Shown in pieces: positions 61,932 to 64,000 of a stretch of DNA of 64,000 nucleotides; within the stretch, counting starts at the first letter, position 1; each line of letters starts with the position of its first letter. Below the pieces are notes generated by a model. The model saw only the letters and a program-made list of their open reading frames with translations, made no database searches and had not been told where the DNA came from. Source of the stretch: Fibrobacterota bacterium (GTDB lineage Bacteria; Fibrobacterota; Chitinivibrionia; Chitinivibrionales; Chitinispirillaceae); contig JAEYNR010000010.1 of assembly GCA_023412475.1 (NCBI GenBank), positions 1 through 64,000 on the forward strand, written 5' to 3'. A program made the position numbers and the translations under genes.

Positions 61932-64000
61932 CTAAAGAAGTGCTTTTCGGCTCAATTTAACCTTACCGAATCTGTCGAATCCGATCAGCTTAACTTTCAC
62001 CTTATCTCCCACGTTGAGGATATCCTCAACTTTGGCAACCCTTTGAAGGTCAAGTTCTGAAATATGGACAAGCCCTTCCTTGCCTGGAAGAAACTCGACA
62101 AATGCACCGAACTCCACCACTGATTTCACTAAACCATCGTAAACTGCACCCAACTCTGGCTCTGCCACTATGCCTTTTATTCTATTGAGAGCAGCATCAC
62201 GTTGTTCTTTATTGGTGGCGGCAATCTTGATCGTACCATCATCCTCAATGAAAATCGTGGTGCCGGTGGTTTCCTGAATATCTCTGATCACCTTGCCGCT
62301 AGGGCCAATAACTTCCCTGATCTTGTCTTTTTCGATGGTGATGGTGCTGATCCGGGGAGCGAAGGCAGAAAGCTCTTTACGCGAAGAGCTGATTGTCTGT
62401 TCCATTTTATCGAGGATAAACATGCGGGCAACTCTAGCTTTCTCCAGTGCCTCTTTCATCAGCTCAGGAGTAATACCATGAATTTTAATATCCATCTGAA
62501 TTGCTGTAACGCCTTCACGGGTACCAGTTACCTTGAAATCCATATCACCAACATGGTCTTCGGTTCCCAAAATATCGGTAAGAACTGCAACTTTTTCATC
62601 CTCTTTTACCAGTCCCATTGCAACTCCGGCCACATGCCCCTTGATAGGCACTCCAGTTGCCATCAGTGACAATGACGAGCCACAAACTGTAGCCATCGAT
62701 GAAGAGCCATTGGATTCCATAATCTCTGAAACGACTCTGATAGTATAAGGAAAACTTTTTTCATCTGGAAGTACAGGTGCCAAAGAGCGTTCGGCTAGAT
62801 GTCCATGTCCGACTTCGCGTCTGGAAACTCCACCCATCCTTTTTACTTCACCGACCGAGTAGGGAGGGAAGTTATAATGCAGCATATATGATTTGTCATA
62901 TTCACACTGGATGCTGTCAATGTGCTGCTCATCGAGTTTGGTTCCTAAAGTGGTGGCAACCAATGCTTGCGTTTCGCCACGGGTAAACAGCGCAGAACCA
63001 TGAGCTCTGGGAAGGATGTCTATTTCACAGGTAATGTTGCGGATCTCATCAAGCTTTCTTCCACCGATCCTGACGCCCTGTTCAAGGATAGTCTGTCTGA
63101 TATCCTTCCGTTCGAGTTCGGTGAATGCAGAGTCGATCTCAGCACCAGATTCAGGAAATTTCTCGGCCAGAGCCGTCTGTACTTCCTCGCGAAGCTTATC
63201 GAGACCACGATAGCGTTCTTTTTTGTTCCCTGAGAAACTGATCTCATGAATACGATCTTTCACCATCGCAGTAACCGCTTCGAGGATCTCAGCGTTGATC
63301 TCCTTTGATGGATACTCCTCTTTGGCTGGCTTGCCGACTTTAGCGATAAGCTCCTTTTGTACCGCTACGAGTTCTTTGATATGCTTGTGTGCCAGAAGAA
63401 GTGCTTCTACAAGCAAGTCTTCACTAAGCTCACAGCAACCCCCTTCAACCATCATGATCGAATCCTCTGTGCCCGCTACAACCAGATCCAAATTTCCAGC
63501 TTCAGTCTGGGCCAGCGAAGGAAAAACTTTGAGCTGACTATCCACCATCCCAACCCGTACACAAGCCACAGGTTCTTTGAAAGGCAGATCCGAAACACAA
63601 AGTGCACTGGAAGCAGCAGTAACTGCAATCACATCTGCGTCATAATTGTCATCAGCAGAAATGACAGTACACACAATCTGAACTTCTGTTTTATACCCTT
63701 TAGGGAAAAGAGGTCGTATTGGGCGATCCACAATTCTTGCGGATAAGATTTCCTTTTCACTGGGTTTACCTTCTCTTTTTAAAAAGCCACCGGGAATCTT
63801 GCCTGCAGCATAAGTCTTTTCTACATATTCAACAGTGAGAGGGAAGAAATCAGATTCTGCTTCAGAACCGCTACACACTGTAGCTAAAACCATTGTGTCG
63901 CCAATCCGGGCAATCACCGAACCATCAGCCTGCTTTGCGATGCGGCCTGTTTCCAGAGAAACCTTGATATCAGAAATTTCGGTTTCTACATTGATACGAG
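61932..64000 (-). CDS. pnp: Polyribonucleotide nucleotidyltransferase (5' end outside window)
   Basis: At least 689 residues of PNPase, a phosphorolytic 3'-5' exoribonuclease in RNA decay. The frame is open at the right edge, so a handful of N-terminal residues are missing. Two RNase PH-like cores are separated by the helical domain; GGVSRREVGHGHLAERSL and the second core precede a KH domain (REVIGPSGKVIRDIQ) and a final S1 domain (GAVYDGLVKSVVEFGAFVEF). The protein ends soon after S1, without the extra tail of some homologues. Confidence 0.97.
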   Translation of the reverse strand, partial: RINVETEISDIKVSLETGRIAKQADGSVIARIGDTMVLATVCSGSEAESDFFPLTVEYVEKTYAAGKIPGGFLKREGKPSEKEILSARIVDRPIRPLFPKGYKTEVQIVCTVISADDNYDADVIAVTAASSALCVSDLPFKEPVACVRVGMVDSQLKVFPSLAQTEAGNLDLVVAGTEDSIMMVEGGCCELSEDLLVEALLLAHKHIKELVAVQKELIAKVGKPAKEEYPSKEINAEILEAVTAMVKDRIHEISFSGNKKERYRGLDKLREEVQTALAEKFPESGAEIDSAFTELERKDIRQTILEQGVRIGGRKLDEIRNITCEIDILPRAHGSALFTRGETQALVATTLGTKLDEQHIDSIQCEYDKSYMLHYNFPPYSVGEVKRMGGVSRREVGHGHLAERSLAPVLPDEKSFPYTIRVVSEIMESNGSSSMATVCGSSLSLMATGVPIKGHVAGVAMGLVKEDEKVAVLTDILGTEDHVGDMDFKVTGTREGVTAIQMDIKIHGITPELMKEALEKARVARMFILDKMEQTISSSRKELSAFAPRISTITIEKDKIREVIGPSGKVIRDIQETTGTTIFIEDDGTIKIAATNKEQRDAALNRIKGIVAEPELGAVYDGLVKSVVEFGAFVEFLPGKEGLVHISELDLQRVAKVEDILNVGDKVKVKLIGFDRFGKVKLSRKALL

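Overview
The window reads like a chromosomal segment of a Gram-negative (diderm), moderately AT-rich bacterium. Outer-membrane biology is prominent: an MCE/Mla-type lipid transport operon, a phosphate-type porin, several lipoprotein signals, and an exported glycoside hydrolase ending in a secretion-tail-like domain (LNGRVV ... SGLYLFRI). That tail, the carbohydrate-active enzymes, DUF4159 and DUF4175-like genes, and frequent TTG/GTG starts suggest the FCB/Fibrobacterota neighbourhood (Chitinispirillia-like). This taxonomic guess is inference; gyrA, gyrB, secD and pnp here would settle it.

Layout. 0-3 kb: a Zn/Cd/Pb efflux ATPase with its ArsR/SmtB repressor and a palindromic operator. 3-6.4 kb: a secreted GH5 enzyme and a NdpA-like nucleoid protein. 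7-12.3 kb (minus strand): mlaE-mlaF-mlaD-auxiliary lipoprotein-putative outer-membrane barrel, translationally overlapped. 12.7-15.8 kb: a double zinc-knuckle protein, a PlsB-like acyltransferase and a fused EIIA/PK_C-like/diadenylate cyclase. 16-18.3 kb: pgi, yjbQ and a LOG-like gene. 18.4-22 kb: a Cache-like membrane protein, an exported unknown and a PD-(D/E)xK-like nuclease. 22.5-25.6 kb: a CheY-like gene, secD and secF with a strong terminator. 25.7-29.6 kb: DUF4159 and DUF4175-like genes. 29.8-32.4 kb: an MFS carrier and a flavin disulfide oxidoreductase, convergent. 32.9-38.6 kb: gyrB, gyrA, a degenerate GHKL-like protein and a MarR regulator. 38.8-45.4 kb (minus): a GH116-like enzyme, a small coupled ORF, a GFO/Idh/MocA oxidoreductase, small genes, a DnaC-like ATPase and a lipoprotein nitroreductase. 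46.2 kb: tRNA-Asn. 46.7-51 kb: an atypical receiver protein and a truncated nucleotide-sugar dehydrogenase homologue, then a B12 radical SAM gene set between two diverged direct repeats. 51.2-59.8 kb: a complete phosphate locus, pstB-phoU-porin-pstS-pstC-pstA-phoB-phoR. 60-64 kb: an aldo/keto reductase, dut, and pnp running off the right edge.

Most striking items. (1) A roughly 0.9 kb diverged direct repeat flanks the radical SAM gene. The left repeat holds the intact dehydrogenase homologue plus a dead pstB fragment; the right repeat holds a dead dehydrogenase fragment plus the intact pstB. This is the geometry of a single-crossover (Campbell-type) integration followed by reciprocal decay. 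(2) A three-part c-di-AMP synthase candidate has a PTS EIIA-like sensor whose usual phospho-histidine is replaced. (3) Four 44-45 bp intergenic palindromic elements share one architecture (12-bp arms, 20-21 nt spacer) and show compensatory arm changes. (4) An MCE lipid-transport operon carries its own putative outer-membrane barrel. No CRISPR array, prophage or intact insertion sequence was seen.
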